Shown in pieces: positions 35,274 through 43,697 of a DNA stretch of 64,000 nucleotides. Where the stretch lies: assembly GCA_964462985.1 (NCBI GenBank), contig CAYXAA010000026.1:3550-67549 (forward strand). The letters are read 5' to 3'. Every line of letters begins with the position of its first letter. Position 1 is the stretch's first letter. Source of the DNA: CAYXAA01 sp964462985 (GTDB lineage: Bacteria > Pseudomonadota > Alphaproteobacteria > Rhizobiales > Stappiaceae). Both the position numbers and the translations under genes were made by a program. Below the pieces are notes generated by a model. It was given only the letters and a program-made list of their open reading frames with translations, did not search any database and had not been told where the DNA came from.

Positions 35274-35802
35274 TCCGCATCAGATCAGCTTCCTCCCCGT
35301 CGCTCCGGAGCATTATCCGCTCCTGAGCCGCTGGCTCGAGGCGCCACATGTGCGGGAATGGTGGGGCGATCCGGAGGAGGAGCTCGGCTTTATACGAGAC
35401 ATGGTGGAAGGTCGTGACACGACTCGGCCTTTTCTGATTGCACTCGACGGTGCGCTCGTCGGCTATATCCAGGTCTGGTTCGTCGGCCACCACCAGAACG
35501 AGAGCTGGATCCGGGACCACCCCTGGCTGGCTGAGTTGCCTGCGGAGACGGTCGGCGTCGACCTTTCGATCGGCGAGGCGGGCCTGCTTTCACAAGGCAT
35601 CGGGTCCGCGGCACTCGCCACCTTCGTGCGCCGGCTCCTCGATGAAGGACACAAGTCGATCATCATCGATCCGGACCCTGGCAACAGGCGCGCCATTCGC
35701 GCCTATATGAAGGCCGGGTTCCGCCCCATCCCCCATCTTGAAGGACGCACCGGCGACGTCCTGATCATGCACTACGATCCGAAAACAAACGAAGCACAAT
35801 GA
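35263..35802 (+). CDS. GNAT acetyltransferase, AAC(6')-like, between hslV and hslU
   Basis: Protein of 179 residues resembling the Acetyltransf_8/AAC(6')-type GNAT group: PHVREWWGDPEEEL near the N-terminus, a central beta strand VGVDLSIGE, the acetyl-CoA loop LLSQGIGSAAL and DPDPGNRRAIRAYMKAGF. It overlaps hslV by 11 bp and hslU by 4 bp (ATGA), so all three are translationally coupled. GNATs at this position recur in rhizobia (recalled, not checked here). A GGTGGAG ribosome-binding site lies upstream of ATG 35263. Whether it acetylates an aminoglycoside, a siderophore-like hydroxylamine or a protein cannot be told. Confidence 0.85.
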   Translation: MRTDPHQISFLPVAPEHYPLLSRWLEAPHVREWWGDPEEELGFIRDMVEGRDTTRPFLIALDGALVGYIQVWFVGHHQNESWIRDHPWLAELPAETVGVDLSIGEAGLLSQGIGSAALATFVRRLLDEGHKSIIIDPDPGNRRAIRAYMKAGFRPIPHLEGRTGDVLIMHYDPKTNEAQ

Positions 35803-37103
35803 CCACGTTCTCTCCTCGCGAAATTGTCTCAGAGCTCGACCGCCACATCATCGGTCAGAAGGATGCCAAGCGCGCCGTCGCCATTGCCCTGCGCAACCGC
35901 TGGCGCCGTCAGCAGCTCCAGGGGCAAATGCGCGAGGAAGTGCTTCCGAAAAACATCCTGATGATCGGCCCAACCGGCGTCGGCAAGACTGAAATCTCAC
36001 GCCGGCTGGCGAAGCTCGCCAACGCACCCTTCATCAAGGTTGAGGCCACGAAGTTCACGGAGGTGGGCTATGTCGGTCGCGACGTCGAGCAGATCGTACG
36101 CGACCTCTTGGAGGCGGGCATCGCGCTGGTGAGAGCCGAAAAGCGAAAGTCGGTCGCGGCCAAGGCACATCTTCAGGCCGAAGAGCGCGTGCTCGACGCG
36201 CTTGTCGGCAAGAACGCCAGCCCGTCGACGCGTGAAACCTTCCGCAAGCGCCTGCGCAACAACGAGCTCGACGACAAGGAGATCGAGGTCGAGGTCAAGG
36301 CCCAGCCGCAGATGCCCCGGTTCGAAATGCCGGGCATGCCGGGAGCGAGCGTCGGCGTGATGAACATTTCCGACCTGCTCGGGAAGGCATTCGGCGGACA
36401 GACCAAGACCAAGCGAACCACCGTGAAGGACTCCTACGACATTTTGATCGCCGAGGAGTCGGACAACCTTCTCGATGAGGACAAGATCATCGAGGAGGCG
36501 ACCCAACTCGTTGAAAATGCCGGCATCGTCTTTCTCGACGAAATCGACAAGATCTGTGCCCGTGAGGGCCGGGTGGGCGGCGATGTCTCTCGCGAGGGCG
36601 TGCAGCGCGACCTTCTGCCGCTGATCGAGGGCACGGTGGTCGCGACCAAGTACGGCCCAGTCAAGACCGACCACATCCTCTTCATTGCGTCCGGCGCCTT
36701 CCACGTTGCCAAACCGTCCGACCTGCTGCCGGAACTGCAGGGCCGCCTTCCGATCCGCGTCGAGCTGAAGGCCCTCACCAAGGATGATTTCCGCGCCATT
36801 CTGACAGAGACCGAGGCGAGCCTGATCAAGCAGTACGTCGCCCTGATGGCCACCGAAGGTCTCGCCCTGGAGTTCACCGAGGACGCGATTGACGAAATCG
36901 CGACCATCGCCGTCGACCTCAACGCCACCATCGAGAACATCGGGGCTCGCCGGCTGCAGACGGTCATGGAGCGCGTTCTCGATGAAGTTTCCTTCACCGC
37001 TCCGGATCGGGCCGGGGAGACGGTGGTGATCGATGCGGCCTACGTTCGCGACAATATCGGCGAGCTTGCCCGCAACATCGACCTATCCCGCTTTATCCTG
37101 TAG
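35799..37103 (+). CDS. hslU: ATP-dependent protease ATPase subunit HslU
   Basis: Protein of 434 residues, a Clp/HslU AAA+ ATPase. Walker A GPTGVGKT is at 57-64, followed by the pore segment region EVGYVGRDVE (about 86-95), the I-domain (about 110-230) and Walker B IVFLDEIDK (about 243-251). The C-terminus DLSRFIL is the conserved tail that inserts into HslV to activate it. It unfolds substrates for HslV. The start overlaps the GNAT stop as ATGA. Confidence 0.97.
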   Translation: MTTFSPREIVSELDRHIIGQKDAKRAVAIALRNRWRRQQLQGQMREEVLPKNILMIGPTGVGKTEISRRLAKLANAPFIKVEATKFTEVGYVGRDVEQIVRDLLEAGIALVRAEKRKSVAAKAHLQAEERVLDALVGKNASPSTRETFRKRLRNNELDDKEIEVEVKAQPQMPRFEMPGMPGASVGVMNISDLLGKAFGGQTKTKRTTVKDSYDILIAEESDNLLDEDKIIEEATQLVENAGIVFLDEIDKICAREGRVGGDVSREGVQRDLLPLIEGTVVATKYGPVKTDHILFIASGAFHVAKPSDLLPELQGRLPIRVELKALTKDDFRAILTETEASLIKQYVALMATEGLALEFTEDAIDEIATIAVDLNATIENIGARRLQTVMERVLDEVSFTAPDRAGETVVIDAAYVRDNIGELARNIDLSRFIL

Positions 37104-37165
37104 CGTCAGCCGCGGCGGCGCGCCGGCCGCTTGTCCGCTTCCGTGTCTGATGGCAGCATGCGCCC

Positions 37166-37660
37166 ATGGTTGCGATCCGCAAGAGCTTCGAGGAAGGCCA
37201 CCGCCGCAAGTTTCTGGTCGTCATAGACGAAACCCCGGAATGCGACCGGGCAATTGTCTATGCCGCCAAGCGGGCGGAGCGGACCGGAGGTGTGGTCACC
37301 CTGCTCTACGTGATTGCCAACCAGGATTTCCAGCATTGGCTCGGCGTAGAGGACATCATGCGCGCCGAGGCACGGGAAGAGGCGGAACTCGCCATTGGCC
37401 GCGCTGCAGAACGGGTGCGTCAGATCGCACGGACGGAACCCGAAACGGTGATCCGCGAAGGCAATCGGGCGGAGGCGATCCTTGAACTGATCGAGCAGGA
37501 CGCAGATATTGCCATCCTCGTGCTTGCGGCGGGAACCAGCTCGGAAGGTCCCGGCCCGTTGGTGACCCAGATTGCCGGAAAGGCAGCGGCGAACTTTCCG
37601 ATTCCCGTCACCATCGTCCCCGGCACGCTGGATGAGGCCGAGATCGCCGCCCTGGCCTGA
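37166..37660 (+). CDS. Universal stress protein (UspA family)
   Basis: Protein of 164 residues with the alpha/beta UspA fold: KFLVVIDETPECDRAIVYAAKRA at the start, an EAILELIEQDADIAILVLAAG segment, then GPLVTQIAGKAAANFPIPVTIVPG. The C-terminal nucleotide-binding G2xG9xG(S/T) pattern is not well kept, so ATP binding is uncertain. It stands 62 bp after hslU in the same direction; a shared stress role is an inference. The start codon is the ATG at 37166, with a weak ribosome-binding site. Confidence 0.85.
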   Translation: MVAIRKSFEEGHRRKFLVVIDETPECDRAIVYAAKRAERTGGVVTLLYVIANQDFQHWLGVEDIMRAEAREEAELAIGRAAERVRQIARTEPETVIREGNRAEAILELIEQDADIAILVLAAGTSSEGPGPLVTQIAGKAAANFPIPVTIVPGTLDEAEIAALA

Positions 37661-37729
37661 CGGAACGCTACCGTGTGGCCGCGAGCCGGCTTGAATGCTG
37701 GCAGTCTTCGCCTACCTTCGCTATCAGTC

Positions 37730-37742
37730 TGGAATAATTCCA
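37730..37742. promoter_or_regulatory. Perfect palindrome resembling an iron-control (ICE/Irr) box before nfu
   Basis: TGGAATAATTCCA is a 13-bp perfect palindrome. Its core GAATAATTC matches the centre of the rhizobial Irr-binding ICE consensus (TTTAGAAnnnTTCTAAA type), while the outer arms differ. It ends 26 bp before a TATAAT hexamer (37769-37774) that could be the nfu -10, so it lies at or just upstream of the -35 region. The match is by eye. Confidence 0.5.
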
Positions 37743-37768
37743 AGGTGGCGGCGCGCTGCGCTTGCCTC

Positions 37769-37774
37769 TATAAT
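37769..37774 (+). promoter_or_regulatory. Candidate -10 element (TATAAT) of nfu
   Basis: A consensus TATAAT lies 68 bp before the nfu ATG. The expected -35 position (TGGCGG) is poor, which would fit a promoter needing an activator bound at the neighbouring palindrome. Confidence 0.45.
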
Positions 37775-37841
37775 TGCGAATGAAGTATCGCACCTCCGTG
37801 TTTGTCGGCGGAGATGACGCGCAACAGAAGGAAGCCGCTCG

Positions 37842-38396
37842 ATGTTCATTCAGACCGAGGCGACGCCCAACCCGGCGACGCTCAAGTTCCTGCCGGGTCG
37901 AATCGTGCTGTCCGAAGGCACCCGTGACTTCCGCTCGCCGGCCGACGCGGCCGCCTCTCCGCTCGCCGAGAAGCTGTTCGCCGTTCCAGGAGTGGCGGGC
38001 ATCTTCTTTGGCCACGACTTCATCACCGTGACCAAGGACGATACCGACTGGCAGCATATGAAACCGGCCATTCTCGGCGCGATTATGGAGCATTTCATGT
38101 CGGGCGCCGCAGTGCTTCGCGAGGACGAACCCGGCGAATCCTCCGAGGAATTCTTCGACAGCGAAGACGGCGAGACCGTTGACACCATCAAGGAGCTTAT
38201 CGAGACCCGGGTGCGGCCTGCCGTAGCCCAGGATGGCGGCGACATCACCTTCAAGGGCTTCCGGGACGGCGTCGTCTATCTTTCGATGCGCGGCGCCTGC
38301 GCCGGATGCCCCTCCTCGACGGCAACCCTCCGGCACGGGATCCAGAACCTGCTTCGCCACTTCGTGCCCGAGGTCGAGGAGGTTCGGTCGATCTGA
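37842..38396 (+). CDS. Fe-S scaffold/carrier protein of the NfuA/NifU C-terminal family
   Basis: Protein of 184 residues. An Nfu N-terminal domain (about 1-88; MFIQTEATPNPATLKFLPG) is followed by a NifU-type domain (about 112-184) with the cluster-binding CxxC, CAGC at 153-156. It carries or transfers [4Fe-4S] clusters to client apoproteins. This two-domain form is the usual one in Alphaproteobacteria and mitochondria. The ATG at 37842 gives the family N-terminus; the frame begins earlier at 37774 without homology. A palindromic iron-control-like site lies about 100 bp upstream. Confidence 0.94.
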   Translation: MFIQTEATPNPATLKFLPGRIVLSEGTRDFRSPADAAASPLAEKLFAVPGVAGIFFGHDFITVTKDDTDWQHMKPAILGAIMEHFMSGAAVLREDEPGESSEEFFDSEDGETVDTIKELIETRVRPAVAQDGGDITFKGFRDGVVYLSMRGACAGCPSSTATLRHGIQNLLRHFVPEVEEVRSI

Positions 38397-38487
38397 CGAC
38401 GCTGGACGACGGCGTTCTCGGAAGGTAAGTCCGGTGTAAGTCCATCGGGTCGCCCGGACATCGCGCGGCTCTGCCTCGGGTCGCCGC

Positions 38488-39162
38488 ATGCGCCTTCTTG
38501 CAATCGACACCGCCCTTGCCGCCTGTTCCGCTGCCGTCCTGTGCGACGGAGCAGAGTCGAAGCTGATCACGGCAAGCGAACATATCGGCCGCGGTCACGC
38601 CGAGCGGCTGACCGGCATGATCGGGGAGGTCATGGCAGAGGCCGGTGTAGCGTTCGACACGCTCGACCGCATCGCTGTCACTGTCGGCCCCGGCAGCTTT
38701 ACGGGACTGCGGGTCGGACTCGCTGTGGCACGCGGCTTTGCCGTAGTGCTTGGCATTCCCGTTATCGGCGTCACCACGCTCGAAGGAATTGCGGCCGGCG
38801 TGGAGCGGCGGACGACCTGCCGGCAATCGCTTTGCGTGGTCCTTGACGCCAGGGGCGACGACGTTTACTGGCAGCGTTTCGCCGGCGACGGAACCGAACG
38901 AGATCGGCCGGGTCTCATCGAAGCCGCCGTCCTGGCGCAGCGCCTCGCGCCCGGGGAACGCATCGCGGGTTCCGGTGCGCACAAGCTCATCGCCGCCGGC
39001 CTCCCAGCGAGCCGCGTCATCGACGAAGCCGCCTATCCCGACATTGCCGACATCGCCCGTCTCGGCGCTCGAACCGATCCGGGCGAAAATCCTCCGGAAC
39101 CCTGCTATCTGCGCCCGCCGGACGCCAGGCCTCAGCCCCGCGACGGGAGGCTGCTCCTATGA
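38488..39162 (+). CDS. tsaB: tRNA threonylcarbamoyladenosine biosynthesis protein TsaB
   Basis: Protein of 224 residues of the ASKHA-like TsaB family: MRLLAIDTALAACSAAVL at the start and VTVGPGSFTGLRVGLAVARG (about 69-88), the hallmark block. TsaB binds TsaD and TsaE for t6A37 synthesis on ANN-decoding tRNAs; tsaD and tsaE are not in this window. It overlaps the rimI-like gene by 4 bp (ATGA), a very common pairing. Homologue length is normal. Confidence 0.94.
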   Translation: MRLLAIDTALAACSAAVLCDGAESKLITASEHIGRGHAERLTGMIGEVMAEAGVAFDTLDRIAVTVGPGSFTGLRVGLAVARGFAVVLGIPVIGVTTLEGIAAGVERRTTCRQSLCVVLDARGDDVYWQRFAGDGTERDRPGLIEAAVLAQRLAPGERIAGSGAHKLIAAGLPASRVIDEAAYPDIADIARLGARTDPGENPPEPCYLRPPDARPQPRDGRLLL

Positions 39163-39647
39163 CGTTCTGGTGGTTTTGGACGGCCCAGCCGGTGGTCGAG
39201 GACGCGTCCGCCGACGATTTCGAAGCGCTTGCCGCCATCCATGCGCAGAGCTTCGGGCAAGCTTGGTCGGCGGACGAACTGGCTGCGCTGGCGGCACAGG
39301 ATGGTGCCATGCTGCTGCTCGCCCGCCGTGGCAATCTCTACGGCACCCGGAGACCACTCGGCTTCGTCCTCGTTCGGCGCGCCGCCGACGAGGCGGAAGT
39401 GCTGACCATCGTGGTGGCGCCTCGTGCCCGCAGACGCGGCGTCGGCGCTCAATTGCTCCGCGCGGCGATGTCACGGCTCTATGGTGAACGGATCGCGGCG
39501 CTGTTTCTCGAAGTTGACGCGAGCAACATGCCGGCGCTCCGCCTGTACGAGAGTCTCGGATTTCGCCGCGTTGGCGAGCGCCGCAGCTATTACAGTCGGA
39601 GCCCCGCGGACGGTACGGCGCTTGTCATGCGCGTCGATCTGGCTTAA
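39159..39647 (+). CDS. rimI: Ribosomal protein alanine N-acetyltransferase RimI-like
   Basis: Protein of 162 residues of the GNAT family. RxADEAEVLTIVVAPRARRRGVGAQLLRAAM contains the acetyl-CoA loop (RRRGVG, about 88-93), followed by FLEVDASNMPALRLYESLGF, the RimI signature with the VxxxNxxAxxLYxxxGF pattern. RimI acetylates the N-terminal alanine of bS18. The ATGA overlap with tsaB and the family motifs support the call; the first 15 residues (MTFWWFWTAQPV) are unusual. Confidence 0.88.
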   Translation: MTFWWFWTAQPVVEDASADDFEALAAIHAQSFGQAWSADELAALAAQDGAMLLLARRGNLYGTRRPLGFVLVRRAADEAEVLTIVVAPRARRRGVGAQLLRAAMSRLYGERIAALFLEVDASNMPALRLYESLGFRRVGERRSYYSRSPADGTALVMRVDLA

Positions 39648-39733
39648 GCGCTGACCTGTCGGAAGGCCGGTGTGATGGACTAAAATGGGGCACGAGCGCT
39701 TCGGCCGATATCCCGAAACGTTCTGGAGGCGGC

Positions 39734-40171
39734 GTGAACGGGCCCGAAAACACGATATCGCTTGAAGACCTGTGCGTGACCAAGGGCATGCGCATGACCG
39801 ATCAGCGCCGCGTGATCGCGCGGGTGATCGAGCAGGCGACTGATCACCCCGACGTCGAGGAGCTCTATCGCCGCGCCGCCGCCGAGGATCCGCGCATCTC
39901 GATATCCACGGTCTATCGTACCGTGAAGCTGTTCGAAGACGCCGGTATCATCGAGCGCCATGATTTTCGTGATGGTCGCGCGCGCTATGAGACCACGCCC
40001 GAAGAGCATCACGACCACCTGATCGACCTGAAATCGGGCGCTGTGATCGAATTCCGCAACGAGGAAATCGAGGCGCTGCAGGAGGCGATCGCGCGCCGGC
40101 TCGGCTATCGTCTTGTCGATCACCGGCTCGAACTCTACGCCGTCCCGCTCAGGCCGGAGGACAAAGACTAG
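39734..40171 (+). CDS. Fur-family metalloregulator (Fur/Mur-like)
   Basis: Protein of 145 residues from a GTG start with GGAGGC just before it. Winged-helix DNA-binding domain (about 12-85; MRMTDQRRVIARVIEQATDHPDVEELYRRA, then STVYRTVKLFEDAGII recognition helix) and a dimerisation domain with metal-ligand HHDHLID (about 92-98) and a further His/Glu cluster. There is no C-terminal CxxC pair, so no structural zinc site of the E. coli type. In Rhizobiales this orthologue usually acts as the manganese regulator Mur. It precedes plsC by 3 bp. Confidence 0.92.
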   Translation: MNGPENTISLEDLCVTKGMRMTDQRRVIARVIEQATDHPDVEELYRRAAAEDPRISISTVYRTVKLFEDAGIIERHDFRDGRARYETTPEEHHDHLIDLKSGAVIEFRNEEIEALQEAIARRLGYRLVDHRLELYAVPLRPEDKD

Positions 40172-40174
40172 CCC

Positions 40175-41032
40175 ATGATCCGCAGCATCAGGGCGCTGCT
40201 CGTCCTCTCCACATTGGCGCTCGTCACTGTCGTGATGATTCCGTTCCAATGGATCGCGCTCAGGGCTGGCTGGGATCTTCGGCGGCGCTTGCCTGTATTG
40301 TGGCACCGCATCGCTTGCAGGCTCGTCGGTATCCGCATTATAGAGCACGGTAAGCCGTCTGCCGCGCGACCGCTGCTGATCGCCGCGAATCACAGCTCGT
40401 GGCTCGACATCACGGTGCTCGGGTCACGCATGCCGCTGAGCTTCATCGCAAAGTCGGAAGTGGCGGGTTGGCCGGTGTTCGGTCTTTTCGCCAAGCTGCA
40501 GCGTTCGGTGTTCGTCGATCGAGAACGCCGCGCCGATACCGGCCGGATCGCGGCGGAAATCGGCACACGAATGGTCGATGGCGATGCCATGGTGCTGTTC
40601 GCTGAAGGCACATCGAACGACGGCAACGGCGTGCTGCCGTTCCGCTCCGCCCTGCTCGGTGCCGCCCGGCATGCGCTCGCGGGCGAAAAGTCCGAGGTCC
40701 TGGTCCAACCGTTGTCAATCGCCTACACGCGGCTGCAAGGATTGCCAATGGGGCGCCAGTTTCGGCCGCGGGTCGCCTGGTACGGCGACATGGAAATGGC
40801 CGGTCACTTCCTCGCCGTGGTAAAGGAGGGAGCGATCGATGTGGAGCTTGGCTGGGGCAAGCCGATCCCGTTCCGGCTTGACACCGACCGCAAGGCGTTG
40901 GCGCGGCGGTTGGAGAGCGAGGTCAGGGCCATGACCGTCGCCGCGTTGACCGGTAGCTCCCGCCGTGCTGAGGGCCCACCGGCGGATCCGCTATTCTCAT
41001 CCGGGGAAAAACCGGTTAAAGCTCCGGCCTGA
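40175..41032 (+). CDS. plsC: 1-acyl-sn-glycerol-3-phosphate acyltransferase
   Basis: Protein of 285 residues. An N-terminal membrane helix (about 8-28), then the acyltransferase motifs NHSSWLD (block I, HX4D, about 71-77), FVDRERR (block II) and FAEGTSNDG (block III, about 148-156), then VLVQPLSIAY (block IV). It acylates lysophosphatidic acid at the membrane to give phosphatidic acid. It is placed 3 bp after the Fur-family gene and 88 bp before miaB. Confidence 0.93.
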   Translation: MIRSIRALLVLSTLALVTVVMIPFQWIALRAGWDLRRRLPVLWHRIACRLVGIRIIEHGKPSAARPLLIAANHSSWLDITVLGSRMPLSFIAKSEVAGWPVFGLFAKLQRSVFVDRERRADTGRIAAEIGTRMVDGDAMVLFAEGTSNDGNGVLPFRSALLGAARHALAGEKSEVLVQPLSIAYTRLQGLPMGRQFRPRVAWYGDMEMAGHFLAVVKEGAIDVELGWGKPIPFRLDTDRKALARRLESEVRAMTVAALTGSSRRAEGPPADPLFSSGEKPVKAPA

Positions 41033-41120
41033 ATGGCCGGAGTCCCGCAGATCCGGCGTCGTCCGACGATGGCCAATGCGAGGGGCGGCGATGGCGGGAC
41101 GGAGAGCATCCGAGGAACGA

Positions 41121-42560
41121 ATGAGCGACACCGCGCATCCCGCGGCCGGAACCGACGCCACGGCGGCAAAGCCGCATCGCCGCGTCTTCGTAAAGACGTA
41201 CGGCTGTCAGATGAACGTCTATGACAGCGGCCGGATGACCGATGCGTTGGTCCCCGAGGGGTTTCAGCCGACCGCAAGCCCTGACGACGCCGACTTGGTG
41301 ATCCTGAACACCTGTCACATCCGAGAGAAGGCCGCGGAAAAGGTCTATTCCGAACTCGGCCGGCTACGGAAACTGAAGGAAAGCCGTGCTCGTGACGGCG
41401 GCACGATGATGATTGGCGTCGCCGGCTGCGTGGCGCAGGCCGAGGGCGAGGAAATCGCTCGTCGCGCCCCCGTAGTCGATGTGGTGTTCGGACCGCAGAG
41501 CTACCATCGTTTGCCGGACCTGCTGAAGCGCGCGGAGGGCGGCGCGACTGTCGTCGAGACCGAGTTCGAGATTGACGAGAAATTCGCTCATCTGGCGAAG
41601 CCTTCCGCAGAGGCGACCCGCGGGCGCGGCGTCACCGCCTTTCTCACGGTGCAGGAAGGATGCGACAAGTTCTGCACCTTCTGTGTCGTGCCTTACACCC
41701 GAGGAGCCGAGGTGTCTCGGCCGGTGGCGCAGATCGTCGCGGAGGCCGAGCGGCTTGTTGCCGCTGGTGTCCGCGAGGTCACGCTGCTCGGCCAGAACGT
41801 CAATGCCTGGCACGGCGAAGGGCCGGATGGGCGCCGCTGGGGTCTCGGTGCCCTGCTCCACCGTCTCGCCGATATTCCGGGCATCGAGCGGCTGCGTTAC
41901 ACAACCAGCCACCCGCGTGACATGGACGACGCCCTGATTGCCGCGCATCGTGACCTCGATGTGCTGATGCCCTATCTGCATCTGCCGGTGCAGTCCGGGT
42001 CCGATCGGGTGCTGAGGGCGATGAACCGCCGCCACAGCCGTGATGATTACTTCCGCCTCGTCGACCGCATCCGAACGGCAAGGCCAGATATCGCACTGTC
42101 GGGCGATTTCATCGTCGGCTTTCCCGGCGAAACCGATAGCGATTTTGCTGACACGATCGACCTCGTCGAGCGGGTCGGTTATGCGTCGGCCTTCTCGTTC
42201 AAATACAGCCCGCGTCCTGGCACGCCGGGAGCCGGATTCGACGATCAGATCGACGAGGCCGTCAAGACCGAACGGCTGGCGCGGCTGCAGAACCTGCTCG
42301 CAAGTCAGCAGACCGACTTCAACCGCTCGCTGGTCGGCAAGCGGGTCAGGGTTCTGTTCGAGAAGCCAGGCCGAAAACCCGGGCAGCTCGCTGGGCGATC
42401 GCCCTGGCTGCAGGCTGTCCATGTCGAGGCACCGGCGGATCTGATCGGCCGGATCGCGGTGGTGGAAATCATCGAAGTCACGACAAATTCCTTGTTAGGA
42501 CGACTGACGAGCGGGCAGGATGAAGTCGGATTCGACCAGGACGTCGCACTTCATGCCTGA
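41121..42560 (+). CDS. miaB: tRNA-2-methylthio-N6-dimethylallyladenosine synthase MiaB
   Basis: Protein of 479 residues, a radical-SAM methylthiotransferase. The N-terminal MTTase domain has three cluster cysteines (KTYGCQMN, NTCHIRE, AGCVAQ). The radical-SAM motif CxxxCxxC appears in EGCDKFCTFC (about 180-184) and a TRAM domain closes the protein (about 405-470). TYGCQMN and PYTRG favour MiaB over RimO or MtaB. It modifies A37 of tRNAs reading UNN codons. The ATG at 41121 has GAGGAACGA upstream; an earlier frame at 40965 is rejected. phoH follows after 18 bp. Confidence 0.96.
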   Translation: MSDTAHPAAGTDATAAKPHRRVFVKTYGCQMNVYDSGRMTDALVPEGFQPTASPDDADLVILNTCHIREKAAEKVYSELGRLRKLKESRARDGGTMMIGVAGCVAQAEGEEIARRAPVVDVVFGPQSYHRLPDLLKRAEGGATVVETEFEIDEKFAHLAKPSAEATRGRGVTAFLTVQEGCDKFCTFCVVPYTRGAEVSRPVAQIVAEAERLVAAGVREVTLLGQNVNAWHGEGPDGRRWGLGALLHRLADIPGIERLRYTTSHPRDMDDALIAAHRDLDVLMPYLHLPVQSGSDRVLRAMNRRHSRDDYFRLVDRIRTARPDIALSGDFIVGFPGETDSDFADTIDLVERVGYASAFSFKYSPRPGTPGAGFDDQIDEAVKTERLARLQNLLASQQTDFNRSLVGKRVRVLFEKPGRKPGQLAGRSPWLQAVHVEAPADLIGRIAVVEIIEVTTNSLLGRLTSGQDEVGFDQDVALHA

Positions 42561-42578
42561 AATAACCAGGAGGTTTGC

Positions 42579-43697
42579 TTGACGGGCAATGCCCCTCCTC
42601 CGGTGCGCGGCGGCTCCGGCCGCACGGTTGTGCCGGCATCCGACATCACCCATGTCGTGCTCGCCTTCGACGACAACCGACTAGTCGGCGATCTATTCGG
42701 CCAGTTCGACCAAAACCTGGCCATTATCGAGCAGCGTCTGGGGGTGGACGCGGTGGCTCGCGGCAACCAGGTCACGATCAAGGGGCCGCATTCGGCCTGT
42801 GATCAGGCCCGCCATGCCCTGGAATCGCTTTATCACCGCCTGCAGCAAGGGCACGAACTGCACCCCGCGGACGTGGAGGGGGCCTTACGCATGGCGGCCA
42901 CCGCAGAGGCACAGCTGACCTTGCCGACGATCGAGCCACGCTCGCGGCTTGCCTTTGCCCAGATCGGAACCCGGCGAAAGACGGTGGTGGCACGCACCGC
43001 TGCCCAGGATGCCTATATCCGGGCGATGGATAGGGCCGACCTGGTATTCGGCACGGGACCGGCGGGAACGGGCAAGACCTTTCTGGCCGTCGCCTACGCC
43101 GCCGCGCTGCTGGAGCGGGGTGACGCGGCACGGCTGGTGCTTTCGCGTCCGGCCGTCGAGGCCGGCGAGCGGCTCGGGTTCCTTCCCGGCGATATGAAGG
43201 AGAAGGTCGACCCCTACCTGCGTCCCCTCTATGACGCGCTCTACGAAATGATGCCGCCGGAGAAGGTCGATCGCGGTCTGCAGTCAGGCATGATCGAGGT
43301 CGCGCCGCTGGCGTTCATGCGCGGCCGGACGCTGGCCAACGCTGTGGTGCTGCTCGACGAGGCGCAGAATACCACCACGATGCAGATGAAGATGTTCCTG
43401 ACCCGGCTCGGTGAGAACTCGAAGATGATCGTCAACGGCGATCCGAGCCAGGTCGATTTGCCGCCCGGCCAGCGCTCCGGACTCAATGAGGCGCTGGCGC
43501 TGCTTGCCGGCGTCGAAGGTATCGCCCACGTCCGCTTCACGGAGGCGGACGTGGTTCGCCACGAGCTGGTCGCTCGCATCGTCAAGGCCTATGACGATGC
43601 TGCGCGCCGGGCCGCCGAGGAACGCGAACAAGCGGCCGCCGACCAACGTTATGGGGAAGAGCCGGCATCGCCGGGACAGCGAAGGACGGGACGATGA
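42579..43697 (+). CDS. PhoH-like ATPase (PhoL)
   Basis: Protein of 372 residues from a TTG start with a perfect AGGAGG at a spacing of five. An N-terminal KH-like RNA-binding region (about 25-100; LVFDDN then VKGP-type motif) precedes the P-loop ATPase with GPAGTGKTF (about 158-166) and the Walker B VLLDEAQN (about 255-262). It is typically linked to YbeY in 16S/17S rRNA processing. It overlaps ybeY by 4 bp (ATGA). Confidence 0.94.
   Translation: MTGNAPPPVRGGSGRTVVPASDITHVVLAFDDNRLVGDLFGQFDQNLAIIEQRLGVDAVARGNQVTIKGPHSACDQARHALESLYHRLQQGHELHPADVEGALRMAATAEAQLTLPTIEPRSRLAFAQIGTRRKTVVARTAAQDAYIRAMDRADLVFGTGPAGTGKTFLAVAYAAALLERGDAARLVLSRPAVEAGERLGFLPGDMKEKVDPYLRPLYDALYEMMPPEKVDRGLQSGMIEVAPLAFMRGRTLANAVVLLDEAQNTTTMQMKMFLTRLGENSKMIVNGDPSQVDLPPGQRSGLNEALALLAGVEGIAHVRFTEADVVRHELVARIVKAYDDAARRAAEEREQAAADQRYGEEPASPGQRRTGR

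Noticed and set aside
38430..38455. Short direct repeat GTAAGTCC ... GTAAGTCC between nfu and tsaB
   Set aside because: Only eight bases repeated twice; likely chance, with no known element.
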